Shown here in pieces: positions 10,201-18,760 of a stretch of 64,000 bases of DNA. The notes beneath the pieces are model-generated. The model was not told the origin of the DNA. It ran no database searches and saw nothing but the letters and a program-made list of their open reading frames with translations. The stretch comes from Hyphomicrobium zavarzinii ATCC 27496 (lineage in GTDB: Bacteria; Pseudomonadota; Alphaproteobacteria; Rhizobiales; Hyphomicrobiaceae). The position numbers were made by a program, and so were the translations under genes. The DNA lies in NCBI RefSeq assembly GCF_000383415.1, contig NZ_KB911266.1, positions 1 to 64,000 on the forward strand, in the 5' to 3' direction. The first letter of the stretch is position 1; each line of letters opens with the position of its first letter.

Positions 10201-10977
10201 CGTGACGTGGTGGCTCAGCCGCGCAAGATCATCTCGTCTCCGATCTGGTCCGGACTCGAGTCCGAGAAGGTTTGTTATAACGCCGGCTACACCAACGTTC
10301 ACGAGCTGATCCCCTGGCGAACGCTCACCGGCCGCCAGCAGCTTTATCAGGATCATCTCTGGATGCGCGCCTTCGGCGAGGGCTTCTGTGTCTATCGACC
10401 GCCCATAGACACAAAGACCGTCAAACCGGTCATCTCGCGCAAGCCAAACGGCAACAAATCGGTGGTGCTCAACTTCATCACGCCACACCAGAAATGGGGC
10501 ATCCACTCCACCTACACCGACAATCTCCTGATGCTCACGCTGTCTCGCGGCGGGCCCATCGTCTGGATCAGCGAAGCCGACGCCATCAAGGCCGGCATCG
10601 TCGATAACGATTGGATCGAAGCCTACAACAGCAACGGCGCCTTGGCGGCGCGCGCGGTCGTCTCCCAGCGCGTCAAGGAAGGCATGTGCATGATGTACCA
10701 TGCGCAGGAGAAGATCGTGAACGTGCCGGGCTCGGAGCAGACGGGCCAGCGTGGCGGCATTCACAACTCCGTCACCCGCGCCGTTCTGAAGCCAACCCAC
10801 ATGATCGGCGGCTACGTCCAGCAATCCTACGGCTTCAACTACTACGGAACGGTCGGATCGAACCGGGACGAGTTCGTCATCGTCCGCAAGATGGCCGAGG
10901 TCGACTGGCTCGACACGCCCACCGCCGACCAGCCTCAACCCCTATCGCGAACCCCCAAGACGGAGGCAGCAGAATGA
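7210..10977 (+). CDS. narG: Respiratory nitrate reductase alpha subunit
   Basis: Catalytic subunit of membrane-bound, cytoplasm-facing nitrate reductase, reducing nitrate to nitrite at a Mo-bis-MGD cofactor. At 1255 residues it has the usual length. The FS0 cluster ligands are in place as H50, C54, C58 and C93, the arrangement of E. coli NarG, and the Mo ligand Asp is D242 in ESADWYNS. GSNVPQTRTPDAHF follows. No twin-arginine leader, as expected for NarG. GGGAGATAAG precedes the ATG. It overlaps narH by four bases (ATGA), so translation is coupled. Confidence 0.97.
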   Translation: MSHFLDRLTFFNRVVDDFSQGHGVVTREDRRWEDGYRKRWQHDKIVRSTHGANCTGSCSWKIYVKGGIVTWETQQTDYPRTRPDLPNHEPRGCARGASYSWYMYSGNRVKYPLVRARLLKLWREARASQTPVKAWASIVTDPKKRSAYTRKRGSGGFVRATWDEVNEIIGAANAYTVKAHGPDRIAGFSPIPAMSMVSYAAGARYLSLVGGVCLSFYDWYCDLPPASPQTWGEQTDVPESADWYNSGFLILWGSNVPQTRTPDAHFYTEARYRGAKSVVICPDYSEASKFGDMWISVKQGTDAALAMAMGHVILREFHIDRQATYFRDYVRQYTDMPMLVRLVRDKNGKLIPERLLRASDFTGTLGEANNPDWKTVAYDETSGEIVVPSGSVGFRWGEKGKWNLEEKDAKGQDTKLRLTLAETKDDLADVAFPYFGNIEHDHFTGTDHPSVLERRVPVKKLQLAEGETLVATVYDLFVANYGLDRGFGGAHVAKSYDENVPYTPAWAETITGVPRDQIITVAREFARNAEKTHGRSMVIIGAAMNHWYHMDMNYRGVINMLVMCGCIGQSGGGWSHYVGQEKLRPQSGWLPLAFGLDWSRPPRQQNATSFFYAHTDQWRYETLDVKEILSPTAPPGPWDGAIIDYNVRAERMGWLPSAPQLEQNPLSIAAAAAAKGQDVKDYVPQALKSGELKLSCEDPDSPANWPRNMFVWRSNLLGSSGKGHEYFLKHLLGTSHGVMGKDLGEDGRQKPQDVVWRDAAPEGKLDLLVTLDFRMSTTCVYSDIVLPTATWYEKNDLNTSDMHPFIHPLTAAVDPVWEARSDWEIYKGIAKAFSRVAPEVLGVEKDVVLTPIMHDTAGEIAQALDVKDWKRGEVAPIPGKTMPQITVIERDYPNIYKRFTSLGPLMDKLGNGGKGMAWDTQHEVEFLRHLNGVVTEPGPTKGLARIETDIDAAEVLLTLAPETNGEVAVKAWESLSGFTGRDHTHLAIPKEDEKIRFRDVVAQPRKIISSPIWSGLESEKVCYNAGYTNVHELIPWRTLTGRQQLYQDHLWMRAFGEGFCVYRPPIDTKTVKPVISRKPNGNKSVVLNFITPHQKWGIHSTYTDNLLMLTLSRGGPIVWISEADAIKAGIVDNDWIEAYNSNGALAARAVVSQRVKEGMCMMYHAQEKIVNVPGSEQTGQRGGIHNSVTRAVLKPTHMIGGYVQQSYGFNYYGTVGSNRDEFVIVRKMAEVDWLDTPTADQPQPLSRTPKTEAAE

Positions 10978-12494
10978 AAGTACGCGCTCAAATCGCGATG
11001 GTGCTGAACCTCGACAAGTGCATCGGCTGCCACACGTGCTCCGTCACCTGCAAGAACGTATGGACCAGCCGCGAAGGCATGGAATACGCCTGGTTCAACA
11101 ACGTCGAGACGAAGCCCGGCATCGGCTATCCGAAGGATTGGGAGAACCAGGATCGCTGGAAGGGCGGATGGGTCCGCAAGAAGAGCGGCAAGATCGAGCC
11201 GAGGATCGGCGCGAAATGGCGCGTCCTCGCCAACATCTTCGCCAACCCCGACCTGCCGGAGATCGATGACTACTACGAGCCCTTCACCTTCGACTACGAG
11301 CATCTGCAGAAGGCGCCCGAGCTGCCCGCTTTCCCGACCGCCCGGCCGCGTTCGCTCGTCACCGGCGAGCGCATGGAGAAGATCCACTGGGGGCCGAACT
11401 GGGAGGAGATCCTCGGCGGCGAATTTGCCAAGAGATCGGAGGATTACAACTTCGAAGGCGTCCAGAAAGACATCTACGGCCAGTTCGAAAACACCTTCAT
11501 GATGTATCTGCCGCGCCTGTGCGAGCACTGCCTCAATCCGGCTTGCGTCGCGTCCTGCCCTTCGGGCGCAATCTACAAGCGCGAGGAGGACGGCATCGTC
11601 CTCATCGATCAGGACAAGTGCCGCGGCTGGCGCATGTGCGTCTCGGGATGCCCGTACAAAAAGATCTACTACAATTGGTCGAGCGGAAAGTCGGAGAAGT
11701 GCATCCTCTGCTATCCGCGCATCGAAGCGGGCCAGCCGACGGTGTGCTCCGAGACCTGCGTCGGGCGCATCCGCTATCTCGGTGTCGTCCTCTACGATGC
11801 GGACCGCATCGAAGCGGCGGCAAGCGCGGCCAACGAGGAGGATCTGTACGAAGCCCAGCTCAAGATCTTCCTCGATCCCAACGATCCTGAGGTGATCCGC
11901 CAAGCAAGAGCCGATGGCGTGCCTGATAGCTGGCTCGAGGGCGCCAAGCGCTCGCCGATCTGGAAGATGGCGATGGAATGGAAGGTCGCCTTCCCGCTCC
12001 ACCCCGAATACCGCACACTTCCCATGGTCTGGTATGTGCCGCCGCTCTCGCCCATTCAATCGGCTGCCGAAGCCGGAAAGATCGGTCACGACGGCGAGAT
12101 GCCCGACGTTCGCAGCCTGCGCATTCCGCTGAAGTACCTCGCCAACATGCTGACAGCCGGCAAGGAGGAGCCCGTGGCGCTCGGCCTTGAGCGCATGCTC
12201 GCCATGCGCGCCTATATGCGCGCCAAGACTGTAGACGGCGTGATCGACCAGAGCATCGCCAAGAAAGTCGGCCTCACCGCAGCCCAGATCGACGAGATGT
12301 ACCGCGTGATGGCGATCGCGAACTACGAGGATCGCTTCGTCATTCCCACCGCGCATCGCGAGCTTGGCGAGGACGCCTACGATCTCAAGGGATCGTGCGG
12401 CTTCTCGTTCGGCAACGGCTGCTCCGACGGGCGAACCGACCAGAGCCTGTTCGGTGTTCCCAAGCGCGCCAAGAACCCGATGGAGATCGCGTAA
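10974..12494 (+). CDS. narH: Respiratory nitrate reductase beta subunit
   Basis: Electron-transfer subunit (506 residues) carrying three [4Fe-4S] and one [3Fe-4S] clusters between NarI hemes and NarG. The first Cys group is C16, C19, C22, C26; later groups lie in CEHCLNPACVASCP, CRGWRMCVSGCP and the CILCYPR region. The Trp in CRGWRMC is the hallmark replacement that gives the [3Fe-4S] cluster. The start at 10974 overlaps the narG stop by four bases and fits the family N-terminus; an upstream in-frame extension to 10611 is an artefact of the overlap. Confidence 0.97.
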   Translation: MKVRAQIAMVLNLDKCIGCHTCSVTCKNVWTSREGMEYAWFNNVETKPGIGYPKDWENQDRWKGGWVRKKSGKIEPRIGAKWRVLANIFANPDLPEIDDYYEPFTFDYEHLQKAPELPAFPTARPRSLVTGERMEKIHWGPNWEEILGGEFAKRSEDYNFEGVQKDIYGQFENTFMMYLPRLCEHCLNPACVASCPSGAIYKREEDGIVLIDQDKCRGWRMCVSGCPYKKIYYNWSSGKSEKCILCYPRIEAGQPTVCSETCVGRIRYLGVVLYDADRIEAAASAANEEDLYEAQLKIFLDPNDPEVIRQARADGVPDSWLEGAKRSPIWKMAMEWKVAFPLHPEYRTLPMVWYVPPLSPIQSAAEAGKIGHDGEMPDVRSLRIPLKYLANMLTAGKEEPVALGLERMLAMRAYMRAKTVDGVIDQSIAKKVGLTAAQIDEMYRVMAIANYEDRFVIPTAHRELGEDAYDLKGSCGFSFGNGCSDGRTDQSLFGVPKRAKNPMEIA

Positions 12495-13240
12495 TGAAGA
12501 TGACGCTTAAAACCATCTCGGCCTTGCTGTGCTACCCGAGCGAGGATGTTCAGGCTGCGATCCCGGAATTGCAGGCCGCAGTCGCATCCGAGAAAGCGCT
12601 GCCGAAAGAGGCCGAGGACGCGCTGTCCCGTCTGCTGAAAGAGTACGCCACCGGGGACATCTACGATCTCCAGGAACGCTATGTGCTGCTGTTCGACCGC
12701 ACGCGCTCGCTCTCTCTGCATCTCTTTGAGCACGTCCACGGCGAAAGCCGGGACCGCGGTCAGGCGATGGTGGATCTGGCCCAGCTCTACGAAAAGCATG
12801 GCCTCGCCGTCTCGGCAAACGAGCTGCCGGACTTCATGCCGCTTTTCCTCGAGTTCCTGTCTGCTATCCCGTCTGCGGAAGCGCGCCAGCACCTGAGTGA
12901 GACGGTCCATATCCTGGAAGCAATCCGCCAGCGCCTCGAAAAGCGCCAGTCGGCTTACGCGTCCGCCTTCTCGGCGCTTCAGGCCTTGAGCCGCGAACAG
13001 CCCGACAAAGATGTGCTGAACGCCATCCTCTCCATCCCGGACGACGACCCCAACGATCTCGCCGCGCTCGACGCAGCGTGGATCGACGAGGAAGTCAAAT
13101 TCGGCCCCGGAGCAGACACCACCTGCGACACAGAAGGACTGGCCGCCAAGATCCGGGCAGGCCGTCGTCCGGCGCCGGGAATGGAGTCACCGCCCCAGCG
13201 TCGCCCCGTCGTAGCCCACTCACCTTCGAACCGCGCCTGA
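12494..13240 (+). CDS. narJ: Nitrate reductase assembly chaperone (delta)
   Basis: Dedicated chaperone that binds apo-NarG and helps insert the molybdenum cofactor before membrane attachment. The 248-residue protein has the family pattern of an all-helical TorD-like fold with YVLLFDRTRSLSLHLFEHVHGESRDRG at about residues 58-84. It sits between narH and narI, and its ATG shares one base with the narH stop (TAATG). The C-terminal 30 residues are Pro/Arg-rich and probably disordered. Confidence 0.95.
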   Translation: MKMTLKTISALLCYPSEDVQAAIPELQAAVASEKALPKEAEDALSRLLKEYATGDIYDLQERYVLLFDRTRSLSLHLFEHVHGESRDRGQAMVDLAQLYEKHGLAVSANELPDFMPLFLEFLSAIPSAEARQHLSETVHILEAIRQRLEKRQSAYASAFSALQALSREQPDKDVLNAILSIPDDDPNDLAALDAAWIDEEVKFGPGADTTCDTEGLAAKIRAGRRPAPGMESPPQRRPVVAHSPSNRA

Positions 13241-13250
13241 GGAGGCAACC

Positions 13251-13991
13251 ATGCGCGATCTCATCAATCACATCGTGTTCGGCTGGTATCCCTACCTCTG
13301 CCTGACCGTCTTCCTGCTCGGCTCGCTCGCCCGTTTCGATCGCGAGCAGTACACATGGCGCTCGGGATCGAGCCAGATGCTGCGCAAACGTCAGCTCACC
13401 ATGGGCTCAAACCTCTTCCACGTCGGCATCCTCGTCATATTCATGGGTCACTTCGCCGGCCTCCTGACACCTATCTGGGTGTTCGACGCACTCGGGATTT
13501 CCCACGGTTTCAAGCAGATGCTGGCCATCGTCGTGGGCGGCATCGCGGGCGTCGCCTGCTTCGTGGGCATGACGCTGCTCATTCACCGGCGCCTGTTCGA
13601 TTCCCGCATCCGCAAGACATCGTCGTTCGGCGACATCGCCGTCCTGCTCATTCTCTATGTCCAGCTCCTGCTCGGCCTCGCGACGATCATCGTCTCGCTC
13701 GACCACCTCGACGGACACGAAATGGTGCGGTTCATGACCTGGGCGCAGGGAATTCTCACGCTGCAACCCGGCGTATCCAGCCTCATTGCCGATGCGCATC
13801 CTATCTTCCGCGCGCACCTCTTCCTCGGCATGACCATCTTCCTCGTCTTCCCCTTCACGCGGCTTGTCCACGTGTGGAGCGCCCCAGTCTGGTACCTGGG
13901 ACGGCGGGGCTATCAGGTCGTCCGGTCGCGGTCTGGAAAGAACGCCCCGCAGGCGGTATCGGCCAAAGCTAGAACTCTTCCGGCGGAGTGA
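13251..13991 (+). CDS. narI: Respiratory nitrate reductase gamma subunit, cytochrome b
   Basis: Membrane anchor that oxidises quinol and passes electrons through two b hemes to NarH. The 246-residue protein shows five transmembrane helices. The four heme-ligand histidines are H57, H67, H189 and H207, reproducing the spacing of E. coli NarI (10 and 18 residues between partners). The ATG at 13251 follows GGAGGCAACC. The gene ends five bases before the next gene of the operon. Confidence 0.96.
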   Translation: MRDLINHIVFGWYPYLCLTVFLLGSLARFDREQYTWRSGSSQMLRKRQLTMGSNLFHVGILVIFMGHFAGLLTPIWVFDALGISHGFKQMLAIVVGGIAGVACFVGMTLLIHRRLFDSRIRKTSSFGDIAVLLILYVQLLLGLATIIVSLDHLDGHEMVRFMTWAQGILTLQPGVSSLIADAHPIFRAHLFLGMTIFLVFPFTRLVHVWSAPVWYLGRRGYQVVRSRSGKNAPQAVSAKARTLPAE

Positions 13992-13995
13992 GACG

Positions 13996-14829
13996 ATGGG
14001 CTGCTCGGTACACGCTGATCTCGCCGCAGCACCTCGCAAGCGCGTGGCTGTCAACGGCATCGCCATACCCCACGACGCGATCTCGCGCGAAGCCCAGCAC
14101 CACAGGGCCTCGACGCCGCTCGGAGCGTGGACCGCGGCAGCCCAGGCTCTCGTCGTGCGCACCCTTCTGATGGAGGAAGCAAAGCGGCTCGATCTCGCGG
14201 TCGAGCCTCTCAGCGATGACAGCGGCCGATGCGAAACGGACGAGGAGGCTTCGATCCGCGCCCTCGTCGCGAACGAGGTCGTAACTCCCTCCGCCGACGG
14301 CGAAGCATGCAGGCGCTACTACGAGCGCAACCGTAAGCGCTTCCGTTCGCCGGACATCTTCGAGGTCGCGCACATTCTGTTCGCGGCACGCAAGGACGAT
14401 GCTTCGGCGTTCGAAAAAGCGCGAGCGGGCGCAACAGCAGCCTTGGTGATCCTCAAACAGGACCCGAACCGCTTCAACTCGCTGGCCCGGGCGCACTCGG
14501 CATGCCCGTCGCGCGAATTGGGCGGCAACCTCGGCCAGATTTCGGCAGGGGAGACGACGCCCGAGTTCGAGGCCGCAGTCATGGCGCTCAACCCTGGCGA
14601 GATGACCACACTCCCGGTCGAGACACGATACGGCTTCCACATCATCCGCCTGGAACGGAAAATCGCCGGAGAGGAGCTGCCATTCGAGATCGTGCGCGAA
14701 AAGATTGCCGGCTATCTGGGCGAGCGAGCGCACCGCACCGCCGTCGCCCAGTACATCGCTCGTCTTGCGGCCCGGGCAAACATCGAAGGCGTGGCACTGC
14801 CCAGCCCGGCCGACCTGCGCGTAGCATAG
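13996..14829 (+). CDS. Parvulin-type peptidyl-prolyl isomerase of the nar operon
   Basis: Cytoplasmic 277-residue protein with a PpiC/parvulin rotamase domain at about residues 120-225: VAHILFAARKDD, then ELGGNLGQISAGETTPEF and YGFHIIRLERK. No signal peptide, in contrast to SurA or PrsA, and the overall shape recalls NifM, which matures nitrogenase iron protein. It begins five bases after narI, so a role in folding or maturation of the nitrate reductase is likely but inferred only from position. Similar isomerase genes follow narI in other alphaproteobacteria such as Brucella. The longer in-frame extension to 13864 lies inside narI and is rejected. Confidence 0.85.
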   Translation: MGCSVHADLAAAPRKRVAVNGIAIPHDAISREAQHHRASTPLGAWTAAAQALVVRTLLMEEAKRLDLAVEPLSDDSGRCETDEEASIRALVANEVVTPSADGEACRRYYERNRKRFRSPDIFEVAHILFAARKDDASAFEKARAGATAALVILKQDPNRFNSLARAHSACPSRELGGNLGQISAGETTPEFEAAVMALNPGEMTTLPVETRYGFHIIRLERKIAGEELPFEIVREKIAGYLGERAHRTAVAQYIARLAARANIEGVALPSPADLRVA

Positions 14830-14838
14830 GGGGCACAT

Positions 14839-15132
14839 ATGCAGCTCGGCACCCTCCTGTCCCGGTTCGACGACGAAGCCGTCGTACTCGAAACCCTGCT
14901 CGCGATGAACGACTTGCCACTTCTGTCACGCGTTCAGGATGCGGCCAAGCGTGCGAGCACGGACATCGGCGCCTGGGCGCACGAAGCTGTTGGCAGCTTC
15001 ATCCGCACTGCCGACGATGAACGATGGCTCGGCCTCATCGCCGCGTGCAGCACGGCTAAAGACCCGGGCTTGACCGCTCTTCGGCGCATGCTGGCAGCCG
15101 CTCTTTCCGCCGAAGCCCGGCCGCACGGTTGA
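14839..15132 (+). CDS. Small protein at the end of the nar operon, function unknown
   Basis: A 97-residue soluble, predicted helical protein starting nine bases after the isomerase gene, behind AGGGGGCACAT. It contains FDDEAVVLETLLAMNDL near the N-terminus and a short charged C-terminus. I do not recognise a named family. Its tight placement, codon use like its neighbours and good ribosome site make it a real gene, probably cotranscribed with narKGHJI and perhaps an accessory of the enzyme. A mixed hairpin (TGAGAGT/ACTCTCA enclosing GGGG/CCCC, 15130-15183) lies just behind it and could end transcription in both directions. Confidence 0.7.
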   Translation: MQLGTLLSRFDDEAVVLETLLAMNDLPLLSRVQDAAKRASTDIGAWAHEAVGSFIRTADDERWLGLIAACSTAKDPGLTALRRMLAAALSAEARPHG

Positions 15133-15180
15133 GAGTTTCACTGCAATGCGGGGAGAGCCACGCCCCGGCAACGCTCACTC

Positions 15181-16266
15181 TCAGGTCCCTTCGCACGGCG
15201 ACGACGCCGGTAGCCTCTTGCGAAAGACGCGCGGTGACACGCCCGTCCAGCGCTTGAAGGCGAGAGTAAACGGACCGGGCGTCGAATATGCGAGGAGGCC
15301 CGCGATGCGCGAGATCGGCGCCTCCGTGTCCGAAAGAAGACGGACGGCCATGGCCCGCCGCACATCATCCAGGATCGCCGAGAACGACGTCCCCTCGTGC
15401 GAGAGTAGTCTTTGAAGCTTTTTCGCGCTGAGGCCCAACGAGCCGGCGACAAGCCCGCACGAGCAAAGCTTCGTCCCCATGACGCTGCGAATTGCAAGCC
15501 CTACCGTCGTTGCCATCGTATCGTCGCGAAGCGGCATCTGGCGCCAGCGATGGCGGATGTGGAGATCCATTACCTTCCTGAGCCGCCCCGGCGTTCCACG
15601 CAGTGGAAGGGAGAGCAGCCGCCGGTCGAACACGATGTCGTCGTGAGAAGCCCCAAACGTTACGGGGCAGCCGAAGATCGCCTCGTGCAACGAGGTATCG
15701 GCAGGCTTCTGATGCCGAAACCGAACTTGGGACGGATTCCGATGTATCAACCCGCCCATCGCGCGCGCCATGCGGCAAGCGTTCCCCAGCATGTATTCCG
15801 CGTGCTGCCGCATGGGAAGCGCGGGTGAGAGCAGAACGTGGCGAAACACGGCGTCGTGCCCAGGCCCGTCATCCACGAGTTGAAGCGCGAAGGCGTTGGT
15901 ATGGTGGCGCCAGTAGGTGATGCTGGCCTCGATCCACTCCTGGAATGTGCCCGCAAAATTCGCCAGCAGCAGCGTCGGTCCCACATTGGGGAAATGATCG
16001 GGAACGCTCAAGGCCCACTCGATACCGAGCGAGGGCCTATCCAGCGTCTCCGCGGCACGCTCCAACAACAGGCAGAGCCGGGTCCAGGACACGAGCTCGT
16101 CCTGCAGAGCGGGCACCTCGGGCGAGAAGCCTGCCTTCTCGAGCAACGCGGCCGGGTCACCCCCCGCCGCCGTGACCAACTCGGCGAAGCCTGCGAGCGC
16201 AGATCCACGGATGTAATACCTCGGATCCTCCGCGGAGTCTTTCTGCCAACGGCCCATCTCGTGCAT
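15181..16266 (-). CDS. AraC-family transcriptional regulator with arabinose-binding-like N-domain
   Basis: DNA-binding regulator of the OruR/AraC type: a long N-terminal domain (about residues 30-220, 'Arabinose_bd' style, with FAELVTAAGGDPAALLEKAG) and a C-terminal AraC helix-turn-helix pair (about 265-350: LGLSAKKLQRLLSHEG and SRIAGLLAYSTPGPFTLAFKRWTGVSPR). The ligand is unknown. It converges on the nar operon and precedes nothing else obvious on its strand. The frame can extend to a TTG at 16347, but the ATG at 16266 (or 16257) gives a family-like N-terminus; the start is uncertain. Confidence 0.82.
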   Translation of the reverse strand: MHEMGRWQKDSAEDPRYYIRGSALAGFAELVTAAGGDPAALLEKAGFSPEVPALQDELVSWTRLCLLLERAAETLDRPSLGIEWALSVPDHFPNVGPTLLLANFAGTFQEWIEASITYWRHHTNAFALQLVDDGPGHDAVFRHVLLSPALPMRQHAEYMLGNACRMARAMGGLIHRNPSQVRFRHQKPADTSLHEAIFGCPVTFGASHDDIVFDRRLLSLPLRGTPGRLRKVMDLHIRHRWRQMPLRDDTMATTVGLAIRSVMGTKLCSCGLVAGSLGLSAKKLQRLLSHEGTSFSAILDDVRRAMAVRLLSDTEAPISRIAGLLAYSTPGPFTLAFKRWTGVSPRVFRKRLPASSPCEGT

Positions 16267-16377
16267 CTCGCCCAATCCATTCTTCCGAATCAGGATAGCG
16301 AGCAGAAATGCCGTCGCCTTGATTTCTGGGAAGGCGGCCGGCAGCAATTCGAAATGAAATCCGCCGCAGGAACGCCG

Positions 16378-18378
16378 TCATGCCGCGCGGATCGTCGTCA
16401 GGAAACTCCCGACCTGAAGCTTGAGCTGGCCGCTCTGCTGCGAGAGAGACTGCGCCGAGGACAACACCTGAGACGAAGCCGATCCCGTCTCAGCCGCGCC
16501 GCGATCCACTTCCGTGATGTTGCTTGCGACGTCCGTCGTGCCCTTTGCCGCCTCTTCTATGTTGCGCGCAATCATATGCGTGGCAGCGCCCTGCTCTTCG
16601 ACGGCCGCGGCGATGGTCGAGGAGATCTTCGCGATCCGTCCGATCGTCCCGCTGATCTCCTTGATCGCCGTCACCGACTCCTCCGTCGCGCCCTGCATGC
16701 CGGAGATCTGCGATCCGATCTCCTCGGTCGCCCTGGTGGTCTGCGCGGCAAGCGCCTTCACCTCCTCGGCCACCACCGCAAAGCCCTTGCCAGCCTCCCC
16801 TGCCCGCGCCGCCTCGATCGTGGCGTTGAGCGCCAGCAGGTTCGTCTGCCCGGCGATCGCGGAAATCAGCTCGACAACGTCTCCGATCCGCTGCGCCGCG
16901 TGCGACAGCGCGGTGATGCTCATGTCCGTCTTCTGCGCCTGCTGCACCGCCTCGTCCGCAATCCGGCTCGATTCCACGACCTGCCGGCTGATCTCGTTGA
17001 CGGACGACGACATTTCGTTTGTCGCCGAAGCGACGGACTGCACGTTGACCGACGCCTGCTCCGAAGCCGCGGCCACGGTCGTCGACAGATGCCGCGTCGT
17101 CTCCGCTGTCTTGGTGAGGCTTCCGGCCGCGGTCTCGAGCTCGCTCGCAGCCGAGGAAACGTTCTCCACGATTTGCCCTACTGCAGTTTCGAACTCGTTG
17201 GCGAGCGTCAACATTTCATTCCGGCGAGCTTCCGCGGTCCGGCGCTCCGTTTCTCGTTGCTCCGCTTCGAGCCGGCGCCGCTCGATGGCGTTCGACTTGA
17301 AAACCTCCACCGCCTTCGCCATCAGGCCGATCTCGTCCCTACGGTCGGCGCCCGGCACCTCCGTATCGAGATCTCCCTTGGCGAGGGTCTTCATGGCACT
17401 CCCGAGCGCATCGAGCGGGCGCGTGATGCTCCACGCGATCATGAGCACGAGCACGAGGCTTGCCGCGATTGCGGCACCCACCGTGCTTGCAAGCGCGACA
17501 AGCTCCTTCAGCGCTTCTCCGGAGATCGCGGCGGTCTCCGTGACGAGCTCATCGCCAACGCGGTCCTCCACGCTCTTGAGAAGATCGATCCGCGCCGCCG
17601 CCGCCTCGAACCACGCGCGCGCGTCGAGCCCCGCCAAATCCCCGGTAAGGCCCCCGGCGGCAATAATCTCGCGCATCCTCGCGACTGTATCCACGACCGG
17701 ACCGGCGATGGCCTGCTCGAAGAGACTGCGGAGCGCGGGACTTGCCATCGCCCTGAACCGGTCAAAATCGGCAGCCTGCGCCGCCGCAAGCGAGAGCATC
17801 CGCGTGTAGGACGCAAATTCGAAGCGGCCGGCAGAGATCGCGGCCGATCCGGTCGCGCGTTCCTGGCCCGCACGCTCCTTGCCTTGCATGAGCGTCACAT
17901 AAGCCGTCATCGTTCGGGTGACATCCCCGTGCGCGCTTTTCTTGGTCATCTCGCTCGCGGCATCGAGAAGGTGGCCTATGGCTCCCGTGTAGTAGGCGAA
18001 GGCCTCGGAACCGGAGAGCGACAGTGCGCTGACCTCGCGGCGTTTCGCATCGATTTCATCAAGCGCCGAAAGACCACCCGCTGCGGCAGCGACGTCGGCA
18101 CGCCGTTCGTCCGTTCGCCCGCGCTGCGCGGAGAGATCCGCGCTCATCTGCGCGCCTTTGCTGGCCAGAAAGGCTGCCGATAGTCCGCGCTCGCGCTGAA
18201 GCTCATGAACGAGGTCGCTGACGGCTCTTACCCCTTTGGCGAGGTCGACCAGCCGCATCATCTCGGCCCTCGTCTCCCACCTCAGATAGACATCGTTGCC
18301 AGCGAGCAAGCCAAGCATCACCAGCGGCACGGCAATCGCAATACCCAGGCGCGGCGCGATAGGAATCCGGGAAAACAC
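16378..18378 (-). CDS. Chemoreceptor with nitrate/nitrite-sensing (NIT) domain
   Basis: A 666-residue transmembrane chemotaxis receptor. A helix at about 8-28, a large periplasmic helical domain with [18 protein letters not shown] (the NIT-domain P-helix signature), a second membrane helix near 305-325, HAMP ([22 protein letters not shown]), and a signalling domain with [19 protein letters not shown] and [13 protein letters not shown] domains bind nitrate and nitrite, so its place 1.2 kb from the nitrate reductase operon supports a role in nitrate taxis. A GTG at 18378 preceded by TTGGAGGATGCA is chosen as the start; the open frame itself reaches 18432 without a ribosome site. Confidence 0.88.
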   Translation of the reverse strand: MFSRIPIAPRLGIAIAVPLVMLGLLAGNDVYLRWETRAEMMRLVDLAKGVRAVSDLVHELQRERGLSAAFLASKGAQMSADLSAQRGRTDERRADVAAAAGGLSALDEIDAKRREVSALSLSGSEAFAYYTGAIGHLLDAASEMTKKSAHGDVTRTMTAYVTLMQGKERAGQERATGSAAISAGRFEFASYTRMLSLAAAQAADFDRFRAMASPALRSLFEQAIAGPVVDTVARMREIIAAGGLTGDLAGLDARAWFEAAAARIDLLKSVEDRVGDELVTETAAISGEALKELVALASTVGAAIAASLVLVLMIAWSITRPLDALGSAMKTLAKGDLDTEVPGADRRDEIGLMAKAVEVFKSNAIERRRLEAEQRETERRTAEARRNEMLTLANEFETAVGQIVENVSSAASELETAAGSLTKTAETTRHLSTTVAAASEQASVNVQSVASATNEMSSSVNEISRQVVESSRIADEAVQQAQKTDMSITALSHAAQRIGDVVELISAIAGQTNLLALNATIEAARAGEAGKGFAVVAEEVKALAAQTTRATEEIGSQISGMQGATEESVTAIKEISGTIGRIAKISSTIAAAVEEQGAATHMIARNIEEAAKGTTDVASNITEVDRGAAETGSASSQVLSSAQSLSQQSGQLKLQVGSFLTTIRAA

Positions 18379-18760
18379 TGCATCCTCCAAAAGTTCGGAG
18401 CTTGGCCTGGTCCGCAAACAGGTGCGCGCCACGCGACGAACCGGCGCGCGCCATCGATCCCGATGGCGCCCCCGCTATCGCTTGTCACCCTGTTCACGAT
18501 CCCTTTCGACCCACTCCCACAACATCGGGATACCGCTCATGGCTCTGCCCGGCGTTCCCATGCTGTCCTCGCCCCATTGATCGCGAGAAACCCGGAAACG
18601 AAGGGTTACGGCCAACGGCCGGCGTGCCGTCTCGTGTCCGCAAATATGAATTTGCATGTGATACGGAATTCCGCTGAAGCGTCTGCTGGAGATCAGAGAG
18701 CGCGATTGACCAACGAAACGGCGTGCGCCTTCGCTGACGTCTTTCGGCGTCGCTCACAAG
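18379..18760. other. Non-coding gap upstream of the NIT chemoreceptor
   Basis: About 380 bases between two leftward genes. It should contain the chemoreceptor promoter. I see no convincing gene, box or terminator; the open frames crossing it are shadows with unnatural composition. Confidence 0.5.

Noticed and set aside
15838-18183. A 781-codon plus-strand frame opposite the NIT chemoreceptor
   Set aside because: Arg/His/Leu-rich composition with no domain; it mirrors the real chemoreceptor and AraC genes on the other strand, a common effect of high GC.
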